A DNA stretch of 64,000 nt, from the NCBI GenBank assembly GCA_030737835.1, contig CM060853.1, forward strand, positions 1,926,941 to 1,990,940, given 5' to 3'. This DNA comes from Acorus gramineus. Taxonomy: Eukaryota > Streptophyta > Magnoliopsida > Acorales > Acoraceae. The notes beneath the pieces were generated by a model. The model did not search any database. It was not told the DNA's origin and was given only the letters and a program-made list of their open reading frames with translations. Both the position numbers and the translations under genes were made by a program. Numbering within the stretch: the stretch's first letter is position 1; the number at the start of each line of letters is the position of its first letter. Shown piece by piece: positions 11,401-21,777 of the stretch.

Positions 11401-12286
11401 CTTCAAATTAGGACTAAAAGCTATAGACAGATTTTTGTGAAAAAGTGGTCTGAGTTTTTAATAAGCTGTGCAGATGCAGTTTTCTACAAAATCAGTTTTA
11501 AACCTAACTTTTGCCTGAAATCAATTTTGTAATCTTGCATTCAAATGCAGCTTAGCACCCTCTTGTCACTTTTGTAATTTTTATATTTTTAAATTAAAAA
11601 TGATATGTGCGTGTCAGCGCGTGTGTTCTCAAATAAATTGAATGCATTTTTTTTTTTTTTTTTTTGTGTTTTTCCTACTTCAATATATACATAACCAAGT
11701 GAGTACATGCTCCATTCAAATTACAAAAATGATTAAGGATTAATTTAATAATTCTAGTCCAGAAAGAAAATTTTTCTTTTTCAATATTTCAATTCTGATA
11801 GATTCCATAAAAGAAGAAATTTGACATAAATTGTCTAGAAATAAACGTAAGAATAAAAATCAATCACAATTTAATTTTCTTGAGATGAATAGCTCAATTG
11901 AGATTGATGAAAGAAAAAGAAAAAGAAAAACAAACCATGAAGACTTTGGCCCCAGAATTCAAGGCATTGATGACCATCTTCCTCTCCGTGGGTCCCGTGA
12001 TCTCCACCCTCCGGTCTTCGATGACCGGGGGCACAACCCCCGCGCAAGCCCACTCCCCCTCCCGCACGAGCCGGGTCGCCGGGTCGAAGCGCGGGACCTC
12101 ACCCGAGTCGTACCTCCTCTGCGCCTCGGACCGCCTCTCCATCGCGTGCTGGACCGCCCCGCGAAACTCCCTCTGCAGCCCCGCCACGAATCGCAGGGCG
12201 TCCAAGGTCAGGACCCTCGTCGCGAACTCCTCGTCGTAGCGGCCCCGCACGTCCACCCCCTCCGGCGCGTCGTAGTAGCTCCCCAT
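8425..12286 (-). CDS. MLS: malate synthase, glyoxysomal
   Basis: Four exons on the minus strand fit GT-AG rules and keep frame: 12286-11936, 11285-10957, 9915-9585 and 9081-8425, giving about 555 residues; plant enzymes are about 560. The enzyme condenses glyoxylate with acetyl-CoA to give malate, the second committed step of the glyoxylate cycle, in glyoxysomes of lipid-mobilising tissue. The start [20 protein letters not shown] is the conserved plant N-terminus. Landmarks are [47 protein letters not shown], the family signature [16 protein letters not shown] (about 273-288), [16 protein letters not shown] and [15 protein letters not shown] (about 367-381). The C-terminus is AKL, a peroxisomal PTS1 variant rather than the usual SKL/SRL. 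No stop or frameshift is seen, so the gene looks intact. Intron 2 (1041 bp) carries a MITE and a perfect 61-bp tandem repeat. Confidence 0.97.
9405..9434. repeat. T16-G14 homopolymer junction in malate synthase intron 3
   Basis: Sixteen T are followed directly by fourteen G. Such a tract is hypermutable and hard to sequence. It lies inside intron 3 (9082-9584), so length changes would not alter the protein. Confidence 0.95.
10230..10351. repeat. perfect 61-bp tandem duplication in malate synthase intron 2
   Basis: Two consecutive identical copies begin attccatcttgtttaaaatg, at 10230 and 10291. The lack of divergence suggests a recent slippage or unequal-crossover event. It sits mid-intron and has no coding effect. 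Confidence 0.93.
10740..10945. mobile_element. AT-rich MITE copy in malate synthase intron 2
   Basis: It contains the window-wide motif cattttataaa, then tatac, then a tcactggatgaggtatat-like block, and ends in gtgtgtaacat. Similar sequence occurs near 32.4, 33.0, 37.7, 48.0 and 54.8 kb. It ends only about 10 bp from the exon 2 splice donor at 10956. Confidence 0.5.
11405..11560. mobile_element. MITE remnant in malate synthase intron 1
   Basis: Blocks such as ttttctacaaaatcagtttt and aaatcaattttgtaatc match, inverted, the element at 55021-55269 and the copy at the window end. The ends are eroded. It lies wholly inside intron 1 (11286-11935). Confidence 0.45.
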
Positions 12287-12338
12287 ATTTCACTAAATAT
12301 GTGTGTGTGATGAATTTGAAGAGGAGTGTTGGAATCCA

Positions 12339-12348
12339 CATATATATA
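12339..12348 (-). promoter_or_regulatory. probable TATA box of malate synthase
   Basis: On the minus strand, CCTATATATATG lies about 55 bp upstream of the ATG at 12286. That leaves room for a short leader of about 25 bases (TTCAAATTCATCACACAC...). It is the only strong TATA-like sequence close to the start. Confidence 0.6.
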
Positions 12349-12354
12349 GGTAGA

Positions 12355-12460
12355 GGTCGGTAACATGACCCTCGCTGTCGTAGTGGTCGAGATGCACCTT
12401 CCCACAGGGAGGTCAAGGATTTGAACCCGTCTTTACCCACCACCAAAAAAGAAAAAAATA
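12355..12460 (+). mobile_element. tRNA-derived SINE-like element abutting the malate synthase promoter
   Basis: Plus-strand sequence tgtcgtagtggtcgag (about 12376-12391) resembles a pol III A box and ggatttgaaccc (12417-12428) a B box, about 35 bp apart, followed by an A-rich tail (caccaccaaaaaagaaaaaaa). That layout is a short SINE. It lies about 10 bp upstream of the malate synthase TATA box, in the opposite orientation to the gene. No target duplication was found. Confidence 0.5.
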
Positions 12461-12577
12461 TGAATGAATGAACGTGCATGTACTTTATTTATATCATGGT
12501 TATGAGCTCGCTTTATTATGTTAAACAACAATGTTTTAAAGTAATATGCGATTTGTACGTGCGATGAAAGTTTAAAT

Positions 12578-12688
12578 CACACGTGTGACTGCATATGCTG
12601 TAAATGCGGTCGCATATTGACTTTAAACCAGCACGTGCGGCCGCAAGATCTTATGTGTCGGGCCTCTAAACCAGCACGTGCGGCCGCA
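12578..12688. promoter_or_regulatory. three G-boxes (CACGTG), two within a 22-bp direct repeat
   Basis: CACGTG occurs at 12580-12585, 12632-12637 and 12675-12680. The last two lie in a perfect 22-bp direct repeat, spaced 43 bp, that begins taaaccagcacgtg and overlaps a gcggccgc palindrome. They are about 290-395 bp upstream of the malate synthase ATG. G-boxes bind bZIP and bHLH factors; a role in this gene's regulation is inference. Confidence 0.55.
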
Positions 12689-12842
12689 CTTAACTCTATG
12701 CTGTCAAGGTTAATAATTGATATTATCTTAAAAGAAAAACTTTCTTATTTAAGTGTTCAAAGTAGTGTCTAAAGGATCATCCTATTTCAAATGTTAGATT
12801 TTTGGGACATTCTAGTATCATCAAATACAATACTTTTACAAT

Positions 12843-12977
12843 TAGTTGGTCCTATGACTGAGTGGTGAAGTGACACTGCTTCTGTAATCCCCTTGATCTC
12901 AAATCCTGCGGAGAATAGGCGAAAAAAAATGTATAGGTCCCAGTGGGCTTAATAAGTGTATTAGTACAAAAAAAAAA
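12843..12977 (+). mobile_element. tRNA-derived SINE
   Basis: An A box-like tgactgagtgg (12855-12865) and a B box-like gatctcaaatcc (12895-12906) are 29 bp apart, followed by a non-tRNA body and a terminal A run (12968-12977). This is the standard plan of a plant tRNA-derived SINE. The exact 5' end is estimated. Confidence 0.65.
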
Positions 12978-14262
12978 TCTTACAGGCAAGATTATGATCA
13001 CCAAGTGTTTTAAGCCCACGTAATCATCTTAGGCCCCATTTAGATTTGTATTTGAGTGGATGTCGTGTTTGAAAAGATACTCAAACACTGATCAATATAT
13101 TTCCAGCTATTCACCCTTACATTTTTTTTAGGAAAAAAAAGACAACTGAAAAACTAACAGAAACAACACTTACCAAAAACTATATTTAAAACTTACGATT
13201 TTAAGAATAAAAATATTACTCGAACAAGACATCATAAACAGAACACTTTGATTAGGATGGGATGACTCTTTATCAATGGTGTAACGTTATTATCAAATAA
13301 AAATTTTTATCAAATTTATTTTTCGTATGGAAACTTTATTCAATTGGGTTTTTTTAGTTGAAAATAGGTTAAGTTCAACACTAATTGAACAATCTAATTG
13401 TTTAACATATTTGTGATAGTTGAATCTTATCGTCTCGTGATATATGTATCAAAACTAACATTGGATCTCCCTTATTCCCTTTTCAATCTTTCAATTTTCC
13501 CGGGTTCAAGCGAACAGAAACAGTGAATGGTGTGAGCAGAGGATAAGATTAACAGACACACACGTAAGCAGGGGGGTGGGACTTGGGAGGATGGGTACAA
13601 AGAGTTTGTGATGGTGATGATGATCGTGATCATCATCATTATGGTTATCCATGTTTTTTTCTTTATCATGATTTTCAAATCTTACGTCACTTTTTGCGTA
13701 GGAGACGTTCGTTCGTGGATTGCCTTGAAAAGCGGGCAAGCGGACGATTTTTTTCTTGTTTTTGGTTATCGTGCCACCGTCTCGGAATCCGTGCGGGGTC
13801 TACCCTCAGGATATGGTGGGATTGAGTGGGCCTTCTTCCGTGCCCCGTCCACTTGGACCACTGATGTGTTAATGGATATAAGGTATAGTGTATCTCTAAT
13901 AGATATGTTAATTAACATGTTAGTGTCATATTTTATATAACATATAAAAATATTATTTCAATAGAGATATTAAGAGATAGTTAAATGTGGACCTCACGTA
14001 TCAGGTGTTATCTTTCATGCTAAATGTAGCTAGTGTTTTAGCTAGTCAAATGTGGGTCCCACGTGATAGTTCTCCTTAAAAAGTTAATAAAAAATATATT
14101 TGAGAGGTTGAGTGGGTGAAGAGGTGGGGTCCACTATTGATTTGGCTAGTTTATTTAGCTAGTCCATTGGAGCAACAACAATCAATTAAATATGAATGTA
14201 GTAAATGAGTGTGTAGTAGACGTATAAAGTACTGACATGACACTTTAACATTTTATTTAGCT
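12978..14262. other. intergenic region
   Basis: No gene is recognised. There is a GAT/ATC-rich simple repeat (about 13608-13650) that yields a His/Asp-rich open frame on one strand and an Ile/Met-rich one on the other, both artefacts. Bases 13690-13860 are moderately GC-rich and unrecognised. Bases 13880-14262 are AT-rich with short repeats such as gctagt and aaatgtgg, possibly an old MITE. Confidence 0.5.
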
Positions 14263-14951
14263 AACATATACATTGGAGATGCTCTTATATTTCCACCCCT
14301 GTAGATCTTTCAACCCACCCCTTACAAAAATAAAAAATCATGTTTTTATTAAGAGGAACCCACCCCGTTGTCTTCTCTGTCGACATGGCCTCCGACTACG
14401 TCCGCTCCCTCTGCCTCCACGTCGCTCTCCGCCGCCTCTTCTTCGTCGACCTTCGATCCAGCTCCGCCTCTTCCTCCTCTGTCCCCAACTTTCTTCACGG
14501 CCACCACATCTCTCCCGTCAAGAACGAGACCCCGGCGACGTCTCCGTTGCCGTCAATGGCTTCAACACGTCTCTGTCCCCGTGTCACAAGATCCTGTCGA
14601 GGTCGTGGATGGCGATGTTGTGCCCTTCCAAGATCCCGAGGAGGACCACCGCAACGCTATTGACGTCATCGCCGGGGTCTCGTTCTTGGCGGGAGAGGGA
14701 GATGTGGTGGCCATGCAAGAGGGTGGGGACGGAGGAGGCGGAGTTGGATCGGAGGTCGGTGGAGGGCAACGTGGTGGCGGAGGGAGCAGACGTAATCGGG
14801 GGCGGACCGGCATAGGCCATGTTGATGAAGAAGACGACAAGACGCAGGGGTGGGTTGCTCCTAAATAAAAAAACAATATTTTCTTTTTTTTCAAGGGGTG
14901 GGTTGAATATTCAGTGGGGTGGAAATAAATGTCCCCTAATGGATAATGTTA
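14263..14951. mobile_element. foldback element with ~255-bp GC-rich inverted arms
   Basis: The outer ends (taacatatacattggaga... and ...ctaatggataatgttaa) are imperfect inverted repeats. Further in, atttccacccc (from 14289) pairs with ggggtggaaat (to 14926), and aacccacccctt pairs with aaggggtgggtt. The inner GC-rich parts of both arms are also inverted copies of each other: atggcctccgactacgtccg on the left matches the reverse complement of cggaccggcataggccat on the right. Arms are about 14289-14545 and 14665-14926 with a spacer of about 120 bp. Open frames exist in both arms but have no product I recognise. It may be a foldback transposon that captured a gene piece. Confidence 0.75.
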
Positions 14952-16699
14952 AGTAGAGTCTCTCTCCGATCTCAATTTAAATATGCATGTGTGTTCGTTC
15001 GCATCTTTTTAGAGGGGGACACATGTCAAGAGTTTCACGGGTGTAAGTCCCTGCGCCGGATGACCAATAGCCTAATTTAACGAAAGCAGAGCAGGTAAGT
15101 ATCGATTAAACATTCCCGAATACACGAAGCACGACCATACTAGTCTCCCTGTGAAGTGACTCAAGTCTGGTTCTCGAGGGCGAATGCCACGTCACGTCTC
15201 GAACAGAACACTGAATCCCGAATGGATAAAGACCCTGATTAGGACTTCTAAAGCGGTCAAACGTCCATTAAGTCAGTAACTGTCAGGTTGTTAATTAAGA
15301 TTCATTATCTGTTTTACATGGATAATTAAGGGCACGTTTAACGGCTATAAATCAGGGCAGTTTCCACAAAACTCATCAATTACAGCCATTAAGGAGAAAA
15401 GTTGTACTTCATCGATGGATCTTATAAAAAGGAAAAATGTACAACAAACAGACGTATGAGTTCTATCTGAGTCAAGTTAGAGTGAGATTACCTTGAATTC
15501 TCCTACTGATTTAAACATCAGAGTCCTCTTGACTCGCACTATATTGGTGTTCCCTATTGTTTTTTTGTGAGTGTAGGAAGCATATTTGGTTGGATCCAAA
15601 TCTGACAAGGAGACTCCACCCGCTTACGTTGATTGAAGGAGAAAAATATCTCTTCAATACGAATTTTGAATTTTTTAAAAATAATATGCCTCATCTAATA
15701 AGATACATGTTTTATAAAATATGAAGCATGTGTTTCAATGAATTGCATCGGAGGTCGGTGGAGGGCAACGTGGTGGCGGAGGGAGCAGACGTAATCGGGG
15801 GCGGACCGGCATAGGCCATGTTGATGAAGAAGACGACAAGACGCAGGGGTGGGTTGAATATTCAGTGGGGTGGAAATAAATGTCCCCTAATGGATAATGT
15901 TAAGTAGAGTCTCTCTCCGATCTCAATTTAAATATGCATGTGTGTTCGTTCGCATCTTTTTAGAGGGGGACACATGTCAAGAGTTTCACGGGTGTAAGTC
16001 CCTGCGCCGGATGACCAATAGCCTAATTTAACGAAAGCAGAGCAGGTAAGTATCGATTAAACATTCCCGAATACACGAAGCACGACCATACTAGTCTCCC
16101 TGTGAAGTGACTCAAGTCTGGTTCTCGAGGGCGAATGCCACGTCACGTCTCGAACAGAACACTGAATCCCGAATGGATAAAGACCCTGATTAGGACTTCT
16201 AAAGCGGTCAAACGTCCATTAAGTCAGTAACTGTCAGGTTGTTAATTAAGATTCATTATCTGTTTTACATGGATAATTAAGGGCACGTTTAACGGCTATA
16301 AATCAGGGCAGTTTCCACAAAACTCATCAATTACAGCCATTAAGGAGAAAAGTTGTACTTCATCGATGGATCTTATAAAAAGGAAAAATGTACAACAAAC
16401 AGACGTATGAGTTCTATCTGAGTCAAGTTAGAGTGAGATTACCTTGAATTCTCCTACTGATTTAAACATCAGAGTCCTCTTGACTCGCACTATATTGGTG
16501 TTCCCTATTGTTTTTTTGTGAGTGTAGGAAGCATATTTGGTTGGATCCAAATCTGACAAGGAGACTCCACCCGCTTACGTTGATTGAAGGAGAAAAATAT
16601 CTCTTCAATACGAATTTTGAATTTTTTAAAAATAATATGCCTCATCTAATAAGATACATGTTTTATAAAATATGAAGCATGTGTTTCAATGAATTGCAT
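14748..16699 (+). repeat. recent ~1-kb tandem duplication
   Basis: Copy 1 (14748 to about 15748) and copy 2 (15747 to about 16699) look identical by eye, except that copy 2 lacks exactly 48 bp, lost between two direct repeats of aggggtgggttg. The offset is 999 bp before and 951 bp after the missing stretch. The left breakpoint lies inside the right arm of the foldback at 14263-14951. The rest of the unit (14950-15660) is LTR-like, with ggctataaatcaggg as a possible TATA box, and has no protein-coding frame. Near-identity means a very recent event or an assembly duplication. Confidence 0.93.
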
Positions 16700-16868
16700 G
16701 GATGCATTAATAGAAAATGTTAAAAATTTATATTAATACATATATCTCGTCAATGTGAGTATATGTTGATTTTCTATCGACGCATATAAGACTGAAAAAA
16801 AACTATGTAACATCACTCTACTATAATTTTTTTTTTTTGAAGAAATATATTACAAAATGTTAAGGCAC

Positions 16869-17044
16869 TGTTACACTCAGTTATTTTTCTTACACTTACT
16901 GAAAATGGATTCATTCAACTCGAAATGGAGCGACGTACACTTTTTATCAAAACATATATGTCATTAGACGATGTTAACTATTTAAAATAAAAATAAAAAT
17001 GTGTGGTTCACATTTTAGATAGTAAAAATGATTGAGTGTAATAT
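16869..17044. mobile_element. small MITE
   Basis: The ends tgttacactcagttattttt and aaaaatgattgagtgtaata are imperfect inverted repeats enclosing about 135 bp of non-coding AT-rich DNA. Related ends (gggtgtaatattt) are seen near 33.1 kb. Confidence 0.55.
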
Positions 17045-17176
17045 TTTTTGTTAATTTCATGGAAAATGGTCCCACCCGCAATTCTTACAATTGTTTTTAA
17101 AATTATACACTTTTCATTGAAAATTTGTGACATACTGCGATAAAGCTTATAAAGCTCATACACTGCACTATAATAC

Positions 17177-17381
17177 GGGACCGGATCCTCTGCTCTCCTA
17201 TTCGTGTTATCATCGTGCTTTTCTTTTATTGTGAGAACGCCACGTACTAAGCAACACATCCAACGGCCGAAATTTTTTTTCATTTGTGTGGTGGACCCCA
17301 CGTTTGCTTTTACATTGATTCACACAAGTTCAATCGAAGAAACTCCAATAGAAGCCTTTTTATAAGCCGTGGGCCCCACAA
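17177..17381 (+). repeat. ~200-bp direct repeat, left copy
   Basis: It begins gggaccggatcctctgctct and ends gtgggccccacaac. It matches 18453-18633 in the same orientation with scattered substitutions and about 20 extra bases near its right end. Together the two copies bracket the FAR1-like pseudogene. Confidence 0.85.
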
Positions 17382-17409
17382 CTTATTTTCTTTCGTCTTC
17401 TTCTTTCTT

Positions 17410-18430
17410 TCACTGATGATAATTTTTTTTTTGAGGGGACCACGCCAACCTGACATAGCAATGAGGACATTTATGCCTTAAGCCAAATATCATGCTCAAC
17501 CAATTATTTTCATGCACATTGTATTCATCTAGCATATCTTGCCAAGCAACAAAGAACTCATCTTCATCATCATAGTTGTCCATAAATTTTGATAAAACAC
17601 TTCGAACACCACCTGGACCCTTAAAAACATTATTCACATGCTTCAATGCATTTTGCATTACCTACCATGTACAAAGCCTATGATATGTGTTAGGCATCAC
17701 ATTCAAAATGACCTTAACCATTGCGGCATTTTGATCTGTAAAAATGGTTTTTAGAGCTTTATTTGACATTGCCTCCAAAAATGTATAAAACAACCATATA
17801 AATGAATCTGCTGTCTCATCATACATCAAAGCAGCCCCAAAAACAACAGTTTCCTGATGATGATCAGCCCAAAAACACACCAAATGATCGATTTTCTTTG
17901 TTAATTTTATAGGTGGTATCAAAACATATAACATCACTAAATTGACCATAATCAATTATCATCCTAGGGTCGGCCCAAAATATATTTGTGATCTGTTCCT
18001 CACCATCCAATTGAAAGGAATAAACAAATGATGGATTTTCTATTGTTTGACTCTGAAAATATTTCAACACACCTGCAGCTTCTCCATAAGCCAATTTCCT
18101 TTGTCTTTTTGATAGAAAATTTTTTTGATCTTGTTTTGTAAAACCAAGAGATTCCCTTCCACTAGCTTGCCTACCCATAAGTTCATCTACAAAACTAAGA
18201 GGAATTCCTGATTCTTCAGCTAACTCCACTTCAATGGCTTGTGATGATGATATTTTTTGCTGGGATGGTAACATATGGGCACACTCTTGTATTACAAGAG
18301 GGTGATTGTGCATTTTCACAAAATTATAAATCATATAATTATCATTCCTTCGATTCAATTTAATAGCCATTGGTGCATCACAACTTGTCATTGTATCTGC
18401 TCTACTATTCTTAATCAAATGATCGTGCTT
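17410..18430 (-). pseudogene. FAR1/FRS-like (MULE-type transposase) pseudogene
   Basis: Minus-strand frames give a partial FAR1 DNA-binding region (NDNYMIYNFVKMHNHPLV), a linker, then a MULE transposase domain: NIFWADPRMIIDYGQFSDVI, CFDTTYKINKENRSFGVFLG, then after a one-base frameshift near 17870 ADHHQETVVFGAALMYDETA and AIFTDQNAAM-like sequence. A TAG (17662-17664) interrupts CTW/VMQNALKHVNN, and the frame drifts again near 17470. The D of CFDTTYK and of TDQNAAM match the first two acidic positions of the MULE catalytic triad. The N-terminal half of the FAR1 domain and the SWIM zinc finger are missing. FAR1/FHY3 proteins are domesticated MULE transposases; this broken copy could be either a host FRS gene or a transposon relic. 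Confidence 0.85.
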
Positions 18431-18437
18431 GTCACTT

Positions 18438-18488
18438 TGATAGCACGAATAGGGGACCAGATCCTCTGCTCTCCTATTCGTGCTATCA
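18438..18488. repeat. 16-bp perfect inverted repeat at the edge of the right direct repeat
   Basis: The sequence tgatagcacgaatagg (18438-18453) is exactly reverse-complementary to cctattcgtgctatca (18473-18488), with a 19-base loop. In the left direct repeat the left arm is lost and the right arm has one change, so the hairpin is specific to this copy. Confidence 0.85.
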
Positions 18489-18633
18489 TCGTGCTTTTCT
18501 TTTACTGTGAGGACACCACGTACTAAGCAACACATCCAACGGCTGAAAAATCATTTGTGTGGTGGACCCCACGCTTGCTTTTCCATTGATTCACACAGGC
18601 TCAATCGAAGAAACCCCAAGCTGTGGGCCCCAC
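18453..18633 (+). repeat. ~180-bp direct repeat, right copy
   Basis: It begins ggggaccagatcctctgctc and ends gtgggccccacac, and is the direct partner of 17177-17381. MULE ends would be inverted, so this pair is either two separate small insertions or a segment duplication around the transposase relic. Confidence 0.85.
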
Positions 18634-20236
18634 ACAAATGTAGAGTATGAATTATTGTAGAGTATGAATTTTTTTTTCACATTTGAAAAAGAAAAAAAAC
18701 ACTTGTGTATTTTAATATATACTTCACTTATTATAACAATATGTACTTTATTGAGAATTTGAGATAAATGTTTTTTTTTTTTTAAAAAAGCGATGATGGC
18801 AACAGACGGCTGCACACAAGATGGACATGCCATTCTCTTTTTTTCTATACCCACAATACAATATATGATGAAAAAATGTTTGTAAACATAGAACAAGTGG
18901 TTATAACTTATAACTATGTTAGAATAGATGGAATAAATTGATATTGGAATTCCATATCCCTTAGAATTGTTTTATTCCACTAATATCTTCCACTAGTATA
19001 AGAGACCCCAAGTCAAGTCATTTTTTTATATTTTATAAATTTTTATCCACCTCTTACTTATTTTCTATTCACAACTTATCAATGGTTAACCAAATAACAT
19101 AAATTTCATTATTACATTTTCTAACGAGAATATTTAAAACATAAATTTTTTTATTCATTCTATTAATATAATTATCTATACTGAAATAGTGATTCAACTG
19201 GTATAGTTATCCATTTTAACCTTTTTTTTTAAAAAGAAAAAAAAACAATAATGATTCACATGTCTCATTTTATAAGTCTCATATAAGTCCCATGAGATGG
19301 CACAAATGTTAATAATTATTTTACCCTTTTTTTTATAAAAAAATAATAATAATAATTCACATGTCTCATTTTATAAGTCTCATATAAGTCCCATGAGATG
19401 GCACAAATGTTAATAATTATTTTACCCTTTTTGTCTTTTTTACTCTCCATAATTAAGGAGTTGGTTATAATTGTTGTTGATGTGATATAATTTTTTAAAT
19501 TTTGTTGGAGGATCAAATCCCATGATTTTTTATAATTAATAATTTTCTCTCTTTTGTTTTATAAGATAAAAAAAAATACATGATCTATCTATCTGTCCGT
19601 CTGCAGCTTCTTTTTCTTCGCCACCTAAAATAGAATTTGTATTTGAGTCACCTTCTTTGTTTTGCATTTATTACAATTTTTTATTATTGAATTTTGTGTT
19701 AGATATTAAATCCATTTTTGGATCTATTCAATTTGCATTATTCCAGAGATTTATTACTTGTTTGTCGCACAAAAAAACTTTTTGACTGTCTGGTGAAAAC
19801 TGATTTAGCTAAAGAAAAAGCTTTTACCACGGACAAATATCCCTTTTTCTTTCAAATTTTTTTACAATAACATTTTTTTTGATATAAAAGTACGTTTCTT
19901 TGGAACCGCGGTTAAAAAAATAAAGAAACAACATTTGGTCCGGCCTTTATTATAATTTTTTCTTGGATGTAGCATTTGATCTTAAATTATTTTGCATTGG
20001 CTTGAGTTGTATACTTGTATAACATTCGAAAGTTAGTTACATTTCAAACTATTATTTTAGACTTATATACATTATTTTTCAAAAGTTAGTGACATGTTAA
20101 TCTAATATAAACATGCATTATATCTAGAAATCAGTTATATTTGTGGAATGTAACTGACTTTTAATTGTTATTATAGGAGACCGAATTTGTCACGAAAAGG
20201 AATAAGGAATAAGATTGCTTAAGCATAAGAGTTAAG
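18634..20236. other. AT-rich intergenic region
   Basis: No gene is recognised. It holds many poly-A and poly-T runs and one ~101-bp tandem duplication (19254-19438, unit starting attcacatgtctcatttta). Confidence 0.6.
19254..19438. repeat. 101-bp tandem duplication
   Basis: The block attcacatgtctcattttat...aataattattttaccctttt occurs twice with a period of 101 bp and almost no divergence. The copies are separated by a short A/T run. Confidence 0.9.
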
Positions 20237-21041
20237 TGTTGATACGCCCATTATGATTGACAAGTGATCCATAATGAGAAAGCCCAAGATCCCAAATTAC
20301 CTTGTGGGCTAAACAGGCCCATCTTCTTCACCAGGTCGGACAAATGATATTGCCCGACTAGGATAAGTCGGTCTCCTGCATAGGTCGGATGTGCAATCCC
20401 TAAGCCAACCAAGTACAGACATATGATATTGTCCGACTAAGGCAAGATGGCTGAATACAAAAGGTCTGACCTGAAGTATGAACTGTCCAAACCATAATAC
20501 CCGAACTGGAATGCAGGCCGACCATGCATCCACCTCTGTAAAATAACGGTTAACCAGGGAATATTCCATGACACAGGAAAAAGACTAGATGTCAGAAAAT
20601 CGGTTGTAGTATGGCTATCCCTAGGTGACACGTGTCCACAGATCCAAGACCCACACAGAGATTCCATCTCATGATATGCTCACTCCACAAGGCTAAGTTT
20701 GGCATGCCCCTTTTCTAGTATAAAAGGGGGACATCTCCCCCCCCTCAAGGTATGCATCTCTCTCTCTCTCTCCCTTACTTGCGTTTAAGAATTCTATAGT
20801 CTTCTTCTTCTTACCATAGAGGAGTTACTGACTTGGGCGTCGGAGGGGCGTTAGCCGGCACCACACTGGTGTGAGTTTCAGGTGTTCGAAGGCTGGAGAA
20901 GGAGGAGGACAGTGAGCAGACGGAGCTTGCCCAGGATTGTCGTGAAGAGAAGTCAACGTCAACATCATCTCAGTCCAACTTCAAAAGCCCGGATCTACAT
21001 TGATCCGGTCCAAGAGTGGAGGATCTGATTTCATCAACCAC
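20237..21041 (+). repeat. gypsy-like LTR, probably solo
   Basis: It starts tgttgatacgccc and ends ...ttcatcaacca, giving imperfect TGTTGA/TCAACA-type ends. A TATA box (tagtataaaaggggg, from 20719) is followed by a CT microsatellite and the block acttgggcgtcggaggggcg and ttagccggcaccacactggt, a pattern common in the R region of plant gypsy LTRs. No polyprotein flanks it. The right edge and target duplication are not resolved. A diverged relative lies on the minus strand at 35344-36960. Confidence 0.65.
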
Positions 21042-21777
21042 AGTTATATATAACAAAGCTTCTAATACAATTTATTTTTGAAATTAAAGTACATTTTATA
21101 AATATAACTGACTTTTATTCTGAATTCTTGTTTTATACTGTGATTTGTGTTTTATTTCTATATTTATCGAAAAAATCTTTACATCCATCGTAAATACTTT
21201 GTTTAATGATTATAATTAAATAATCATCAAATTAAAAACATTTAAAAAAAATTTAAAACATTAATTATTCCTTGTCGCCAATGTTTTTTGATTAAATGAG
21301 AAATCGCAAACAAAAATTAAATTCCGTGATGTTTTTGAATAAATGGATTTTTTGAATGATTTTAATTTTTCAATTTTTTTTTTAAGAAACTTCAGAGAAT
21401 TTTAATTTCAGTCTTGTTTTGTTTTTAATGGTTTTTTTATTTTTATTTTGAATTGGTTTTGCAAAAACTTGATTTCCCAAAATAGTGAGGATGAGTTTAA
21501 TGAAGGAGGAAAACGTGAGATTTAAATGAGGATAATATTGTATTTCATATTTTTACTTTTTTTTAAAAGTCAAACAAGCAACCAATGAGAAATGACATCT
21601 CATAGGACTTGTCAATGAAGCTTTAATAGTGAGGCTTGTATAATTGAACTCTTAAAAAAAACATTGATTTGAACCACTACCAGTACTAAACCTATGAAAT
21701 CAATGTAAAGGCTTGTATATGCCCCTTTTGGTAGTCTACATGCTTAAGAGATGACTTTTGGTAGTCTACATGCTTAA
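21042..21777. other. AT-rich intergenic region
   Basis: No gene is seen. At 21726-21780 a 25-bp block (ttttggtagtctacatgctt...) is repeated with a period of 30 bp, directly before the MITE that follows. Confidence 0.6.

Noticed and set aside
12355..12977. Possible tRNA genes
   Set aside because: A and B box-like words are present, but the acceptor stem and a complete cloverleaf cannot be formed, and A-rich tails follow, so SINEs fit better.
13472..13940. His/Asp-rich and Ile/Met-rich open frames
   Set aside because: They are produced by a GAT/ATC simple repeat; no start context, introns or homology.
14273..14894. Several 80-180 codon open frames in the foldback
   Set aside because: Frames overlap on both strands because the region is GC-rich and inverted; no family is recognisable, so I describe it as a foldback element only.
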